A stretch of 64,000 bases of DNA from Paraburkholderia eburnea (GTDB lineage Bacteria; Pseudomonadota; Gammaproteobacteria; Burkholderiales; Burkholderiaceae), in the NCBI RefSeq assembly GCF_002917095.1, contig NZ_PQGA01000009.1:62001-126000 (forward strand), written 5' to 3'. The notes beneath the pieces were generated by a model. It was not told the origin of the DNA, did not search any database, and saw only the letters and a program-made list of their open reading frames with translations. A program made the position numbers and the translations under genes. Shown here one piece after another: positions 18,061 through 27,493 of the stretch (its first letter is position 1; each line of letters begins with the position of its first letter).

Positions 18061-18990
18061 ATGAATGCGTCGTACACCCTGGCTATCGTCGGCGTGGGCA
18101 AGATCGCGCGCGACCAGCACCTGCCCGCTATCGCGGGCAATCCCGGCTTCGAACTGGTGGCCGCCGCAAGCCGCAACGCCCAGGTCGACAACGTGCGCAA
18201 CTACAGCGATATCGGCGAACTGCTGGGCGCCGAGCGCGAACTCGATGCCGTGTCGTTGTGCGCGCCGCCGCAGGTACGTTACGCGCAGGCGCGCGCCGCG
18301 CTCGAGGCGGGCAGGCACGTGATGCTCGAAAAGCCGCCGGGCGCGAGCGTGAGCGAAGTCGAAGCGCTGCGCGAACTCGCGAAGCAACACCAGCGCACGC
18401 TATTCGCCACCTGGCATTCGCGCTGTGCGAGCGCGGTCGAACCGGCGCGCGCGTGGCTCGCCACCCGTACGCTGTGTGCCGTGCATGTGCGCTGGAAAGA
18501 GGATGTGCGCCGCTGGCATCCAGGCCAGCAATGGATCTGGGAGCCGGGCGGTCTGGGCGTCTTCGATCCGGGCATCAATGCGCTGTCGATCGTCACGCAT
18601 ATCCTGCCGCGCGAAGTGCTGCTGCGCGGCGCGACGCTGCACGTGCCCAGCGACTGCGCCACGCCGATTGCCGCCGAACTCGATTGCATCGACACGGACG
18701 GCGTGCCCGTGCGCGCCGAATTCGACTGGCGCCACGGCCCGGTCGAGCAGTGGGAAATCGACGTGGAAACCACCGATGGTCTGCTGTCGATTTCGGAGGG
18801 CGGCAAGCGTCTTTCGATCAACGGCGACGCGGTCGAACTCGATGCCGAACGCGAATACGCGGCGCTTTACGAGCGTTTCCACTGGCTCATCGCGCACGGC
18901 ACCGATGACGTGGACGTGCGCCCGCTGCGCCTTGTCGCGGACGCGTTCCTGCTCGGCAGGCATGTCGAAGTCGAGGCCTTCGGACACTGA
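18061..18990 (+). CDS. D-galactose / L-arabinose 1-dehydrogenase (Gfo/Idh/MocA family)
   Basis: A 309-residue product behind AAAGGATCGGAG. The N-terminal Rossmann fold begins LAIVGVGKIARDQHLPAI; the catalytic EKPP motif is at about residues 98-101; and the WKEDVRRWHPGQQWIWEPGG and GVFDPGINALSIVTHILP blocks are characteristic of galactose 1-dehydrogenase (Gal) and the arabinose 1-dehydrogenase AraA. It oxidises the sugar to its lactone with NAD(P). The dehydratase upstream acts two steps later, after lactone hydrolysis. No lactonase, ketodeoxy-arabinonate dehydratase or aldolase gene lies nearby, so the remaining steps are encoded elsewhere. Confidence 0.85.
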   Translation: MNASYTLAIVGVGKIARDQHLPAIAGNPGFELVAAASRNAQVDNVRNYSDIGELLGAERELDAVSLCAPPQVRYAQARAALEAGRHVMLEKPPGASVSEVEALRELAKQHQRTLFATWHSRCASAVEPARAWLATRTLCAVHVRWKEDVRRWHPGQQWIWEPGGLGVFDPGINALSIVTHILPREVLLRGATLHVPSDCATPIAAELDCIDTDGVPVRAEFDWRHGPVEQWEIDVETTDGLLSISEGGKRLSINGDAVELDAEREYAALYERFHWLIAHGTDDVDVRPLRLVADAFLLGRHVEVEAFGH

Positions 18991-19015
18991 GCGCCCGCAC
19001 GCGTTTTCTCCTGAT

Positions 19016-19741
19016 TCACGTCTCCAGCGCCGCGCCGCCCAGAATCGACCTGGCATCGGCGTGTGCATTGTCGAGCTGCACGACGCTTGCCTGGCGTGCC
19101 GCGAGCGCATCGCCATGTTCGATCGCCGTGAGGATCGCCTTGTGACGCGGCAGCGACAGCGCGTGCGTGTTCGGATGGCGGCTCGTGAGCTTGATCGACT
19201 CGCCGAGCGCGAGCGACAGCATATTGCCGATATAGCCGAGCATGTCGTTATGCGTGGCGGCCATGATCGCGCGATGGAACTCCAGATCGGGTTCGAGCAG
19301 ATCGTCGGCGGTTTGGGCCTTTTCCATGCGTGCGTAGGCGGCGGCGATGCGCGCGCGGTCCTCGTCGGTGGCGCAAATCGCCGCGAGTGCGGCAGCCGCC
19401 GGCTCGATGATCTGCCGCACGGTCAGGAGCGAGCGGAAGAATTCGCCTTCGGGCAGGCTGTTGACGGTCCAGAACAGCACGTCGGGGTCGAGCATGTGCC
19501 ATTCTTCGCGTGGGCGCACCACGCTGCCCACGCGCGGCTTCGACACCACGAGACCCTTGGCCACCAGCACGCGCGTCGCCTCGCGCAACACCGGGCGGCT
19601 TACGCCATAGGTTTCGCACAACGTGGGTTCGGCAGGCAGACGCTGACCGGGCGGGAGCGTGCCGCCGACGATCTGCATGCCGAGCTCCTGCACGATGCGC
19701 GCGTGCATGCTCTTGCGTTTCTCCAGATTGCGGTAATCCAT
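19016..19741 (-). CDS. GntR-family regulator, FadR (FCD) type, DgoR-like
   Basis: A 241-residue regulator. The winged helix is at residues 10-75 (PAEPTLCETYGVSRPVLREA), and an all-helical FCD ligand domain follows (about 95-225) with the metal-binding D...H...H pattern (DLEFHRAIMAATHN and later SLPRHKAI). The middle contains EEWHMLDPDVLFWTV, close to DgoR, the galactonate repressor. It is the last gene of the minus-strand ABC sugar importer operon, 48 bases after the ATPase gene, and is convergent with the galactose dehydrogenase gene. It probably represses the importer in response to a sugar acid. Confidence 0.85.
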   Translation of the reverse strand: MDYRNLEKRKSMHARIVQELGMQIVGGTLPPGQRLPAEPTLCETYGVSRPVLREATRVLVAKGLVVSKPRVGSVVRPREEWHMLDPDVLFWTVNSLPEGEFFRSLLTVRQIIEPAAAALAAICATDEDRARIAAAYARMEKAQTADDLLEPDLEFHRAIMAATHNDMLGYIGNMLSLALGESIKLTSRHPNTHALSLPRHKAILTAIEHGDALAARQASVVQLDNAHADARSILGGAALET

Positions 19742-19788
19742 AGATGATCCGACCGGGCGTGCCGGTCGGACATGCCCCCTGTATGCGG

Positions 19789-20601
19789 CTACTGCGCGCT
19801 GGTGGCGCGCATCGCCCGGTATTCCCGCCGCACGATGTCCATGAGCTCCGCCACCGAAGTGAGCGCGCTCTTTTGTTCATATGTCACGCGGCCCCGCTGC
19901 ATCAACATGATGCGATCCGCGATGTCGAGCGTCTGCGCATAGTTGTGCATGATCATGATAATGGATAGCCCGCCCTTTTCCTTGAGACGCGTGACGAGGT
20001 CGATAATCAAGCCCGCCTCGCGTGCGCCCATGGCGGCGAGCGGCTCGTCGAGCAGCAGGATCTTCGCGTTCGAATACACGGCGCGCGCCACCGCGATTGC
20101 CTGGCGCTGACCGCCCGAAAGCCGCTCCACCGGCAGATCCACGGACGGCACATGTACGCCGATATCATCCAGACATTGCGCCGCGCGCTCGCGCATCTGC
20201 TTGTGATCGAGCAGCTTGAACGGCCCGCGCCGCACGATCTCGCGGTTCAGGAACATGTTGTGATAGATCGACAGCGAGTTCGCGAGCGCGAGATCCTGAT
20301 AAACGCATTCGATACCTAGCGAGCGGGCGTGATCGACGGAACGCAGCAGCGTTTGCTGACCGTCGATATAAAGCGTGCCGTCGGTCTGCTGATGAAAGCC
20401 CGTGAGGATTTTCACGAGCGTCGATTTGCCCGCGCCGTTGTCGCCCAGAATGCCGAGGATTTCCCCCTTGCCGAGCGTGAGCGACACGCCGTCGAGCGCC
20501 GTGACCGCGCCGAAGCGTTTGACGAGCTGGTCGCCGCGCAGCGCGAGCGGCGCGGCGGGATTCGTGCTCCCCGGAGCGGAGAAAGCCTGTGATTCGTCCA
20601 T
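19789..20601 (-). CDS. sugar ABC transporter ATPase (single-domain, CUT2-like)
   Basis: A 270-residue ABC ATPase. Walker A is GDNGAGKST (about residues 54-62), the signature is LSGGQ (about 160), and Walker B is ILLLDEP with a following switch His in MIMHNYAQ. It has one nucleotide-binding domain, unlike the duplicated RbsA/XylG type, and resembles the FrcA-like class. The start codon overlaps the permease stop (TGATG). It energises the importer formed with the permease and binding protein to the right. Confidence 0.9.
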   Translation of the reverse strand: MDESQAFSAPGSTNPAAPLALRGDQLVKRFGAVTALDGVSLTLGKGEILGILGDNGAGKSTLVKILTGFHQQTDGTLYIDGQQTLLRSVDHARSLGIECVYQDLALANSLSIYHNMFLNREIVRRGPFKLLDHKQMRERAAQCLDDIGVHVPSVDLPVERLSGGQRQAIAVARAVYSNAKILLLDEPLAAMGAREAGLIIDLVTRLKEKGGLSIIMIMHNYAQTLDIADRIMLMQRGRVTYEQKSALTSVAELMDIVRREYRAMRATSAQ

Positions 20602-21608
20602 CAGCGGCCTCGCTTGCGGCGGATGCGGCCGACGTGAATATTGAAGATCATCGCGGCGAGAATCGCGGCGCCCAGGATGATGTTGAACGTGAAGGCGTTG
20701 ATGCCGATGAGTGTGAAGCCGTCGTTGAGGATGCCCAGCACCGCCGCGCCGATCAGCCCGCCCACGATCGTGCCCGAGCCGCCCGTAAGCGGCGTGCCGC
20801 CGATCACGGCGGCAGCCACGGCGAGAAACATGATCTGGTTGCCGCCGGCCTGCGGATCGATCGAGGTGATACGAAAGCCTTCCAGAATACCGGTCAGGCC
20901 CGCGAGCACGGCGGCCAGAACGAAGTTGCCCAGGCGCAGCCGGTTCACCTGAATGCCCGCTTCGCTCGCGCCCAGCGGGTTCGCGCCCGCGGCCTGCGTA
21001 TGCAGACCCCAGCGCGTATGGCGCAACAGCGTGTGCATGACCACGGCGAGGGCCACGGTCCAGATAATCTCGCTATAGCCCCACGCGCCCATGAAGCCCG
21101 CGAACGTTGGCGACCCGGGCGTGGGCGCGGGCGTGCCGCGCGAGACGGTCAGCGTGATGCCGTTGATCAGAAACAGCGTGCCGAGCGTGGTGACGAAGGA
21201 GGGCAGCCGCAGCCATACGGTCACGGCGCCGTTCACGAAACCGATGATCGCCGCCGCCACCAGCCCCGCGACCACGGCGAGCCACATCGGCGCGCCCGCG
21301 TCGTTGGCGAACACCATCATGAACGGCGCGAACGCGAACACCATGCCCGCCGAAAGATCGATATCGCCGCCGATCATCAGCATGATTTCGCCGAACGCGA
21401 TGATCGCGACCGGCGCGATGAACTGCGAGAGATTGACGAGGCTGGCGTCGGTGAGCAGAAAATCGTGATTCGCGAATTCGAAGTACGCGGCCAGCAGCAC
21501 GGCTACCAGCAGGATGCGCAGTTCGGCCGCCCAGTGGGCGGTCCACGACACACCCGCGCGCCGGGGCGCGCGGGCTTCGACCTTGCCGGGTTCGTTCACT
21601 GTGTCCAT
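20601..21608 (-). CDS. sugar ABC transporter permease (RbsC/FrcC type)
   Basis: A 335-residue integral membrane protein of the BPD_transp_2 family with about ten hydrophobic segments. The family motif GEIMLMIGGDIDLSAGM is at about residues 75-92. A second signature, AAAVIGGTPLTGGSGTIVGG, is at about 264-283. The start ATG overlaps the binding-protein stop codon (TGATG); an in-frame GTG one codon earlier is also possible. It forms the transmembrane channel of the importer, probably as a homodimer. Confidence 0.9.
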   Translation of the reverse strand: MDTVNEPGKVEARAPRRAGVSWTAHWAAELRILLVAVLLAAYFEFANHDFLLTDASLVNLSQFIAPVAIIAFGEIMLMIGGDIDLSAGMVFAFAPFMMVFANDAGAPMWLAVVAGLVAAAIIGFVNGAVTVWLRLPSFVTTLGTLFLINGITLTVSRGTPAPTPGSPTFAGFMGAWGYSEIIWTVALAVVMHTLLRHTRWGLHTQAAGANPLGASEAGIQVNRLRLGNFVLAAVLAGLTGILEGFRITSIDPQAGGNQIMFLAVAAAVIGGTPLTGGSGTIVGGLIGAAVLGILNDGFTLIGINAFTFNIILGAAILAAMIFNIHVGRIRRKRGR

Positions 21609-22729
21609 CACGACTTGATTGCACCGCTCATCGGCACGATTTGCGGCTTGGTGGTCTTGCCTTCATAACGCGTCGAGGTGTTCAGATACGGCTCGACCGT
21701 CGACTTCGTCACGAACTTCAGACCCGTGTTGATGTTGGCCGGCCCCACCAGGCCGCCCGAGGCGAGGAACACGAACGCCTCCATCACCGTATAGAAGCCC
21801 TGCACATAGGGCTGCTGGTCGATGGTGAAATCGAGGAAGCCTTCGTGAATGAGCTGGATCGTGGTGGGCAGCAGATCGAAACCGCCGCCGTGCACGCCCT
21901 TCGACGGCAGGTTCGATTCCTTCATCACCTGCGCCACGCCCTGCGTGCTGCCCGCATCGACGGCGAACATGCCCTTGAGATCCTGGTGGCCCAGATAGAA
22001 CGACTTGATCTTCGAGAGTTCCTCGTTGACGGTCGCGCCCGTGGCCACGGTCTGAATGTCGATCTTCTTGCCCGACTTCTTGATGGCGTCGCTCGCGCCG
22101 TCTAGGCGCGGCTGGATGTTCAACTGGCCAGGCGTGGCGATGAACAGCGCCACCATGCCGCTATCGATGAGGCTCGCGATGCGCTCGCCCATCTGATAGC
22201 CCGAGAGATACAGATCCTGGCCGATATAGGCGAGACGCGGATTGCTCTTGCCGCGCGGCGCGTCGGCGTTATACGCGAACACGGGAATGCCCGCGTCGAG
22301 GGCGGCCTGAATGGGCTTGTCGAAGGCGCTCGGGTCGACGATCGGCACGGCGATGGCGTCGGCCTTGGCGGCGATGGCGGAGTTGACCGCCCGCACCATT
22401 TCGCCAGCGTCCGAGGTGGCCGAGCCGGTCCACTGATAGTCCATGCCGAGCATCGAGCAGGCATCCTGAATACCATACTGCGTCGGCACGAAGAACGGGT
22501 TCGTGGTCACGTGATTGACGAACACGATCCTCCATTTCTTGTGCGACGGGAAGGCCGTTTCGGCGGCCTGCGCCGAGGAAACCAAACCTCCTGCACCACC
22601 ACCAAGCGCCCCCATGAGCGAGAGCGCTGCGCCCAAACCCGCGCCTTGCATGAGGCCGCGCCGCGCGGCGTTCAGACCGGTGTTGCCCGCTTCCTTTGTG
22701 TCCTTGTCGTCATCCCGTTGCTGCGCCAT
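21608..22729 (-). CDS. sugar ABC transporter substrate-binding protein (Tat-type signal)
   Basis: A 373-residue product from ATG 22729, which has GGAGGAAG directly upstream. The N-terminus carries ARRGLMQGAGLGAALSLMG, a twin-arginine-like export signal, cleaved near AQAA-ET. The mature part is a type I periplasmic sugar-binding fold (Peripla_BP_4): KKWRIVFVNHVTTNPFF, AIPVFAYNAD-like (GIPVFAYNADAP) and VHGGGFDLLP. It is the first gene of the operon binding protein-permease-ATPase-GntR. The neighbouring oxidative genes suggest a pentose or galactose ligand. A decayed second permease lies just upstream. Confidence 0.9.
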   Translation of the reverse strand: MAQQRDDDKDTKEAGNTGLNAARRGLMQGAGLGAALSLMGALGGGAGGLVSSAQAAETAFPSHKKWRIVFVNHVTTNPFFVPTQYGIQDACSMLGMDYQWTGSATSDAGEMVRAVNSAIAAKADAIAVPIVDPSAFDKPIQAALDAGIPVFAYNADAPRGKSNPRLAYIGQDLYLSGYQMGERIASLIDSGMVALFIATPGQLNIQPRLDGASDAIKKSGKKIDIQTVATGATVNEELSKIKSFYLGHQDLKGMFAVDAGSTQGVAQVMKESNLPSKGVHGGGFDLLPTTIQLIHEGFLDFTIDQQPYVQGFYTVMEAFVFLASGGLVGPANINTGLKFVTKSTVEPYLNTSTRYEGKTTKPQIVPMSGAIKS

Positions 22730-22951
22730 GTCTTCCTCCGATTCTCGTTGTCGTGGGTCGATGTGCTCGACGTTGCGTCGCTTTCGTCGATTGCATGCAG
22801 ATGCTGGGCGGCACCGGGAGTGCGTGGTTCGGAAACGCGGCAGCGTGGGAGACACGTGCCGTTCGGTACCGCAAAAAGCTTAGTGCAGCGCATTGCGGCT
22901 CCTAATCCATGTATACCCCTAACTAGTCGGACTATTCTCTACGCTGCTTCG

Positions 22952-23132
22952 TCACGCCTCGCGCGTGGCGCGCTGCAGCAGACAAAACGCGCAGAACGGG
23001 GCGTCGATCACGGGGCGCGCGACCGGCAGACCCATCCGCAGCGCGGATGATCGCAAACGTCATGCCGATCGCAACGATCAGCAGGAACGCGTTATCGAAG
23101 AGGAATCCCAACAATGCTTGCAGCGAGAAAGA
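22952..23132 (-). pseudogene. remnant of a YjfF-like sugar ABC permease
   Basis: The minus-strand frame from 23132 reads SFSLQALLGFLFDNAFLL and then IVAIGMTFAII, close to the conserved N-terminal block of YjfF/YtfT-type sugar permeases (family form: FSL..F.NLL.DNAFLL.VA.GMTFVILSGG). It loses similarity exactly where SGGIDLS should follow. In the next frame the sequence ends FCAFCLLQRATREA and a stop at 22952, which looks like the family's C-terminal end. This suggests a large internal deletion that joined the first and last parts out of frame. The C-terminal match is weaker than the N-terminal one. The remainder of 22730-23308 shows no gene and should contain the importer promoter. Confidence 0.5.
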
Positions 23133-23308
23133 GACGTGGCGCGCGCAGCAGCAGCCTCTTTCGGTGGACGGTAGAGGCTATCGCAGCTCTAGCCGAAGAA
23201 TGCGAGCGGCCCATGCCGCTGCCGATTGGCGCGACGTTGACAGCCGCGCCGATTCGTTGCCCGCGCAACGAGCGTGGCCCGTTGCGCGAAAACACGACTA
23301 AAGCGTGA

Positions 23309-24505
23309 TTACTTCTCGATGATGCCCGGAATCGCGACGTTCGGATTGACGTCGGCGGTGTAGTCCACGCCTTCGATGCCGAAGCCGAACAGGCGCAGGA
23401 ACTCCGTCTTGTAGCCGGCGAAATCGGTCATTGCGTAGATGTTGTCGTCCGCGACTTCGTCCCACCAGGCCTTGACCTGCGCCTGGATGGCGGGATCGAG
23501 TTCCTTGTAGTCGGCGCGCAGGCGGCCTTCGTCGTCGAGGATCGGCGTGGCGCTGTAGAGCGAGTCCTTGTAGAGACCGTAGACCTGCTCGATGCAGCCT
23601 TCGTGCGTGCCGTTGGCCTTCATCGCGCGGAACAGCAGCGAGAGGTACAGCGGCATGATCGGGATCGCCGAGCTGGCCTGCGTCACCACCGCCTTGAGCA
23701 CCGCGACGCGCGCGTCGCCGCCCGTGGCTGCGAGCTTCGCGCGAATGTCCAGCACCTTCTGGTCCAGATCCTTCTTGGCCTGGCCAATCGAGCCGTTCCA
23801 GTAGATGTCGTGCGTGACTTCCGCGCCGAGGTAGGTGAAGGCCGTGGTCTTCGCGCCATCGGCCAGCGCGCCGGCGGCTGCCAGCGCGTCGATCCACATC
23901 TGCCAGTCTTCACCGCCCATCACGGCCACCGTACCGTCGATTTCGGCCTGGCTGGCCGCTTCGAGCACGGTTTCCTTGACGACTTCCTTGTCGGTGTCGA
24001 TGCCGCGCATGCGCAGCGTCTTGCCAACCGGCTTGAGCGTCGAGTTGTGCACTTCGCCCGTGACCGGGTGCGTGCGGCGCGGGGCGGCGAGGCTGTAGAC
24101 CACGAGGTCGACCTGGCCGAGATCGCGCTTGATCGTCTCGATGGTTTCCTGCTTGATGGCGTTCGAGAACGCGTCGCCGTTGATGGTTTTCGCGTAGAGA
24201 CCCTTCTGGGTCGCGAACTTCTCGAAGGCCGCCGTGTTGTACCAGCCAGCCGTGGCCGGGCGCGTGTCGGTGCCGGCGCGCTCGAAGCAGACGCCGAGCG
24301 TGGCCGCATCCGAGCCGAAGGCCGCCGAGATGCGGGCGGCCAGGCCGTAGCCCGTCGAGGAACCGAGCACGAGCACGCGCTTCGGGCCGTTGGCCACGGG
24401 GCCGTTTTGGGTAACGTATTCGATTTGCTGAGCGACGTTGGCTTCGCATCCCGCCGGATGGGCCGTCACGCAAATGAAGCCGCGGACGCGCGGTTCGATA
24501 ATCAT
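23309..24505 (-). CDS. fabV: trans-2-enoyl-ACP/CoA reductase FabV
   Basis: A 398-residue product starting MIIEPRVRGFICVTAHPAGC, the classical FabV N-terminus, from ATG 24505 behind GGAGAAG. FabV reduces trans-2-enoyl-ACP with NADH in the last step of the fatty-acid elongation cycle and is insensitive to triclosan. The Rossmann glycine motif is VLVLGSSTGYGLAARI (about residues 48-63). The Tyr-Xn-Lys active site of FabV lies in the YLGAEVTHDIYWNGSIGQAKKDL stretch (Tyr and Lys-Lys both present). Length matches the family. It seems monocistronic. Confidence 0.95.
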   Translation of the reverse strand: MIIEPRVRGFICVTAHPAGCEANVAQQIEYVTQNGPVANGPKRVLVLGSSTGYGLAARISAAFGSDAATLGVCFERAGTDTRPATAGWYNTAAFEKFATQKGLYAKTINGDAFSNAIKQETIETIKRDLGQVDLVVYSLAAPRRTHPVTGEVHNSTLKPVGKTLRMRGIDTDKEVVKETVLEAASQAEIDGTVAVMGGEDWQMWIDALAAAGALADGAKTTAFTYLGAEVTHDIYWNGSIGQAKKDLDQKVLDIRAKLAATGGDARVAVLKAVVTQASSAIPIMPLYLSLLFRAMKANGTHEGCIEQVYGLYKDSLYSATPILDDEGRLRADYKELDPAIQAQVKAWWDEVADDNIYAMTDFAGYKTEFLRLFGFGIEGVDYTADVNPNVAIPGIIEK

Positions 24506-24680
24506 CAGACTTCTCCGTAAGTCGCATGGTGCATGCAGGAACGGGGCGCATTTTAGCGCGAGCCTGCGTTGCGGGCCATCGATGGCGGTTTTTGCGAGGC
24601 TTTTGGGGGCCGGGTCGAGGCGTTCCAGGCCGCGTTTGAGCCGGTTTTGACCGCTGCTTCGGAGTCGTCCAGGGGCGGGA

Positions 24681-25688
24681 TCAGTGCACGGCGGCCACCT
24701 GGTTTTGGGCTGCCGGCAGGCAGCCCAGGCCCAGCAGCGTGGCTTCCACGGCGGCGTCGAGCGGCGTATGCGGTTCGCGGCCGAGTGTCGCGACGAGGCG
24801 TGTGTTGTCCAGTTCGAGCGTCTCGCGCCAGAGATAACGCATCTCCAGCATTTCTCGCGGCGTGGTCGCAAAGAGCGCCGCGATGTAGATCAGCGGCCAA
24901 GGGAATGCGCCGCACCTGACCGTGAGGCCGTGCCGCGCGGCCACGCGGCAGAGCGCGGCGGGCATCTGCGTGCCGTCGGCGTCCCAGTGACCGGCCATGT
25001 GAAAGCGCGCGAAGGGCGCGAGTGCGGCGCGCTGCTCGATCAGTTCGAGCATGGTGCGCGCGACATCGGGCACATAGCCCCAACTGTGGCCCGCGCCGGG
25101 CGTGCCCGGCTCGCGCACCGTGCGCAGCGGTCGGCCCGGCGTCAGGAAGCCCTGCGCAAGCCAGCTATTGCCCACGCGCGGCCCGAAGAAGTCGCCCGTG
25201 CGGACCACGATGGCGCGCACGTCGCGCGCGGTGGCGGCCTCGATGCGCCGCTCCAGCTCCACACGGATCGCGCCCTTGCGGGTGCGCGGCTGTTGCGGCG
25301 CGTCCTCCGCGACGAGGGGCAGCGCGTCCGGGCCGTAGTTGTAGACCGTGCCGGGCAGAACCACGGTGGCGCGCGCGGCCTGCGCGGCGGCGAGCGTGTT
25401 GTCGATCATCGGCAGCACGAGATCGGCCCAGCGCCGATAGCCCGGCGGATTCACCGCATGCACGATGACCTCGCAGCCCTGCGCGGCGCGCATGACGGCT
25501 GCGCGGTCCATTACGTCGCCTTGCACGGTTTCGATTCCGCCGGCGTTGGCGTTGCTTCCCACGTTGCGCTGCAGCGCCCGCACGCGCCAGCCTGCGCCGG
25601 TCAACTGCCGCGCGACCTCGCCGCCGATGCCGCCGCTCACGCCCAGCACGAGCGCCGTGCGGGCCGTTCCGTTGAGGTCTGCCGCCAT
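24681..25688 (-). CDS. NAD-dependent epimerase/dehydratase-family oxidoreductase
   Basis: A 335-residue extended SDR/epimerase-like protein. The NAD(P)-binding motif is VLGVSGGIGGEVARQL (about residues 14-29). VIVHAVNPPGY follows, then LPGTVYNYGPDALPL, where Tyr in VYNYG is the likely catalytic residue but the YxxxK lysine is not obvious. Proteins of this sort are annotated as NAD(P)H-binding or sugar-nucleotide epimerase-like and modify small molecules of unknown identity. It is divergent from a LysR gene starting at 25958, a common arrangement for regulated redox enzymes. Confidence 0.75.
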   Translation of the reverse strand: MAADLNGTARTALVLGVSGGIGGEVARQLTGAGWRVRALQRNVGSNANAGGIETVQGDVMDRAAVMRAAQGCEVIVHAVNPPGYRRWADLVLPMIDNTLAAAQAARATVVLPGTVYNYGPDALPLVAEDAPQQPRTRKGAIRVELERRIEAATARDVRAIVVRTGDFFGPRVGNSWLAQGFLTPGRPLRTVREPGTPGAGHSWGYVPDVARTMLELIEQRAALAPFARFHMAGHWDADGTQMPAALCRVAARHGLTVRCGAFPWPLIYIAALFATTPREMLEMRYLWRETLELDNTRLVATLGREPHTPLDAAVEATLLGLGCLPAAQNQVAAVH

Positions 25689-25957
25689 GTTCGTTCTCGC
25701 TTGAAAGAAGTGTCGATGGCTGTATTCTGCGCGCCTCGTCGCTCATAAAAAATTGCCTGGAATTGCGTAGCCGCTATACATTTATGCATGGATTCGAATC
25801 TCAATCGGGAACTATCCGTACCCATTAGTTGAGAGGCCAGGGGCACGCGAGCATGGCCGTCTAATATCGGACATACCGATCTGGTCGATTCGCGGGTGCG
25901 CCGACCGCCTATAAGAGAAGTTCAACCCGATCTACTTGTGTATAAAAAGTGCAAGCC

Positions 25958-26875
25958 ATGGCTGAAAGCGAACCAAACTGGGACTGGTACCGGAGCTTCC
26001 TGCAGGTCCTCGAGACAGGCTCACTATCAGCGGCGGGACGCAGGCTAGGCCTGGCGCAGCCGACAGTCGGCCGACATATCGACGGTCTTGAGGCTGCGTT
26101 GGGACTCAAGCTCTTTACTCGCTCGTCCGATGGTTTTTCGCCAACGGATGCCGCTTGTGAACTGCGGTCGTTCGCGGCTCATCTTGCGGCGACCGAAGCT
26201 GCGCTGCGGCGAGTCGCTAGCGGTCACGGATCAGGTGTCCGTGGGACGGTGCGCGTAACGGCGAGCGAGGTAGTCGGTGTCGAGGTTTTGCCTCCGATAC
26301 TCGCTGCTCTGCACGAGAAGCATCCGGAACTGACCATCGAACTGGTGCTATCGAACGAAGCAGACGATCTTCTGCGTCGCGAATCGGACATTGCGGTACG
26401 CATGTTCCGTCCAGTTCAGGAGGTACTCGTCGCCAAACGCATTGGAGGGATTGAAGTCGGTCTGCATGCCCACGAACGCTATCTAGCGCGATATGGTGTG
26501 CCGACTTCGATGGATGAGTTGTCTCGCCACTCGATTATTGGATTTGATCAGGAAAACGCATTTGTTCGCTCGATACAGGAAAAATGCCGCGCCCTCACAA
26601 GAAATTATTTTGCATTTCGGGCCGATAGCCACCTGGCGCAACTGAGTGCGATACGCGCTGGATTGGGTATTGGCTTTTGCCAGACACAGTTGGCGGCGAG
26701 AGATCAAAGTCTGGTCCGGGTTCTTCAGCACGAGTTTTCGTTGACGATGGACACGTGGATAGTCATGCACGAAGACCTGCGGAGCAGCGCTCGCTATGCC
26801 GTGACATTTGAAGCGCTTGCTGCGGGCCTGAAGGCATATATACAAGGCGAAAGCAGTTTTCCTTTGCAGGACTGA
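25958..26875 (+). CDS. LysR-family transcriptional regulator
   Basis: A 305-residue LysR protein. The winged helix is at about residues 10-70 (GSLSAAGRRLGLAQPTVGRHIDGLE). The effector domain shows GVRGTVRVTASEVVGVEVLPPIL, typical of the YafC/DsdC-type branch that controls small oxidoreductases. ATG 25958 is chosen; a GTG three codons earlier is in frame, and neither has a strong ribosome site. The gene is noticeably less GC-rich than its neighbours, hinting at transfer. It is divergent from the epimerase-like gene and may regulate it. Confidence 0.8.
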   Translation: MAESEPNWDWYRSFLQVLETGSLSAAGRRLGLAQPTVGRHIDGLEAALGLKLFTRSSDGFSPTDAACELRSFAAHLAATEAALRRVASGHGSGVRGTVRVTASEVVGVEVLPPILAALHEKHPELTIELVLSNEADDLLRRESDIAVRMFRPVQEVLVAKRIGGIEVGLHAHERYLARYGVPTSMDELSRHSIIGFDQENAFVRSIQEKCRALTRNYFAFRADSHLAQLSAIRAGLGIGFCQTQLAARDQSLVRVLQHEFSLTMDTWIVMHEDLRSSARYAVTFEALAAGLKAYIQGESSFPLQD

Positions 26876-27060
26876 ACGTTTAGCCGACTCAGCGCCTTCG
26901 GCGTGTGTATCCGTCGCGCAATCATCGTGTTCAGTATTCGCGCACGTGGGCCTCGTCAATCTGTGTGAACTCAATCGATGCAGTGCCGGGGCGCGCAGCG
27001 TCTCGCACAGCGGCAGGTAATAGCCGTAATCGTGCGATTACGCAGTGCGCCCCGTGATCG

Positions 27061-27426
27061 TTACTGCCCTTGCGCCTTGATAGTGAGGCTGTTCTGTACG
27101 GCGCTTACGCCTTGCACGCTCTGCGCTGCCGAAACAACAAGGCCGATCTGATCAGCTTCGGGCACGGAACCGCCAAGCAGGATATGGCCACTCTTCGCGA
27201 CCACGATGACGTTGCTTGAGTCGAGCCCCTTGACCTTGACCAGCGCACGACGCACCGCCTTGGCGAGTTGCCGGTTGGCCTTGCGCATCTCCTTCGGCGT
27301 GAGCGGTGCGGCAGCCGACACCGAAGCCGGTACCGACGCAGCCTCGCTGCCCTGGGCGTGAGCGCTACCCATGCCGAACGCGATCAGGGCGCACGCGGTC
27401 AATGGGATCCAGCGGATATTTTTCAT
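27061..27426 (-). CDS. BON-domain periplasmic/outer-membrane-associated protein
   Basis: A 121-residue secreted protein. The signal peptide is residues 1-25 (cleavage near AHA-QG), followed by an Ala/Ser linker and a BON domain (about residues 52-118) with NVIVVAKSGHILLGGSVPEADQ. BON domains are thought to bind membranes, as in OsmY. AGGAAAG lies upstream of the ATG. It is 67 bases downstream of the porin gene on the same strand, so the two may be co-transcribed. Confidence 0.85.
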   Translation of the reverse strand: MKNIRWIPLTACALIAFGMGSAHAQGSEAASVPASVSAAAPLTPKEMRKANRQLAKAVRRALVKVKGLDSSNVIVVAKSGHILLGGSVPEADQIGLVVSAAQSVQGVSAVQNSLTIKAQGQ

Positions 27427-27493
27427 GATCTACTTTCCTCAACGGATGACACTGGAACGATGAAGGTTGACGGGCTGCAAGCCACGGACTTCA

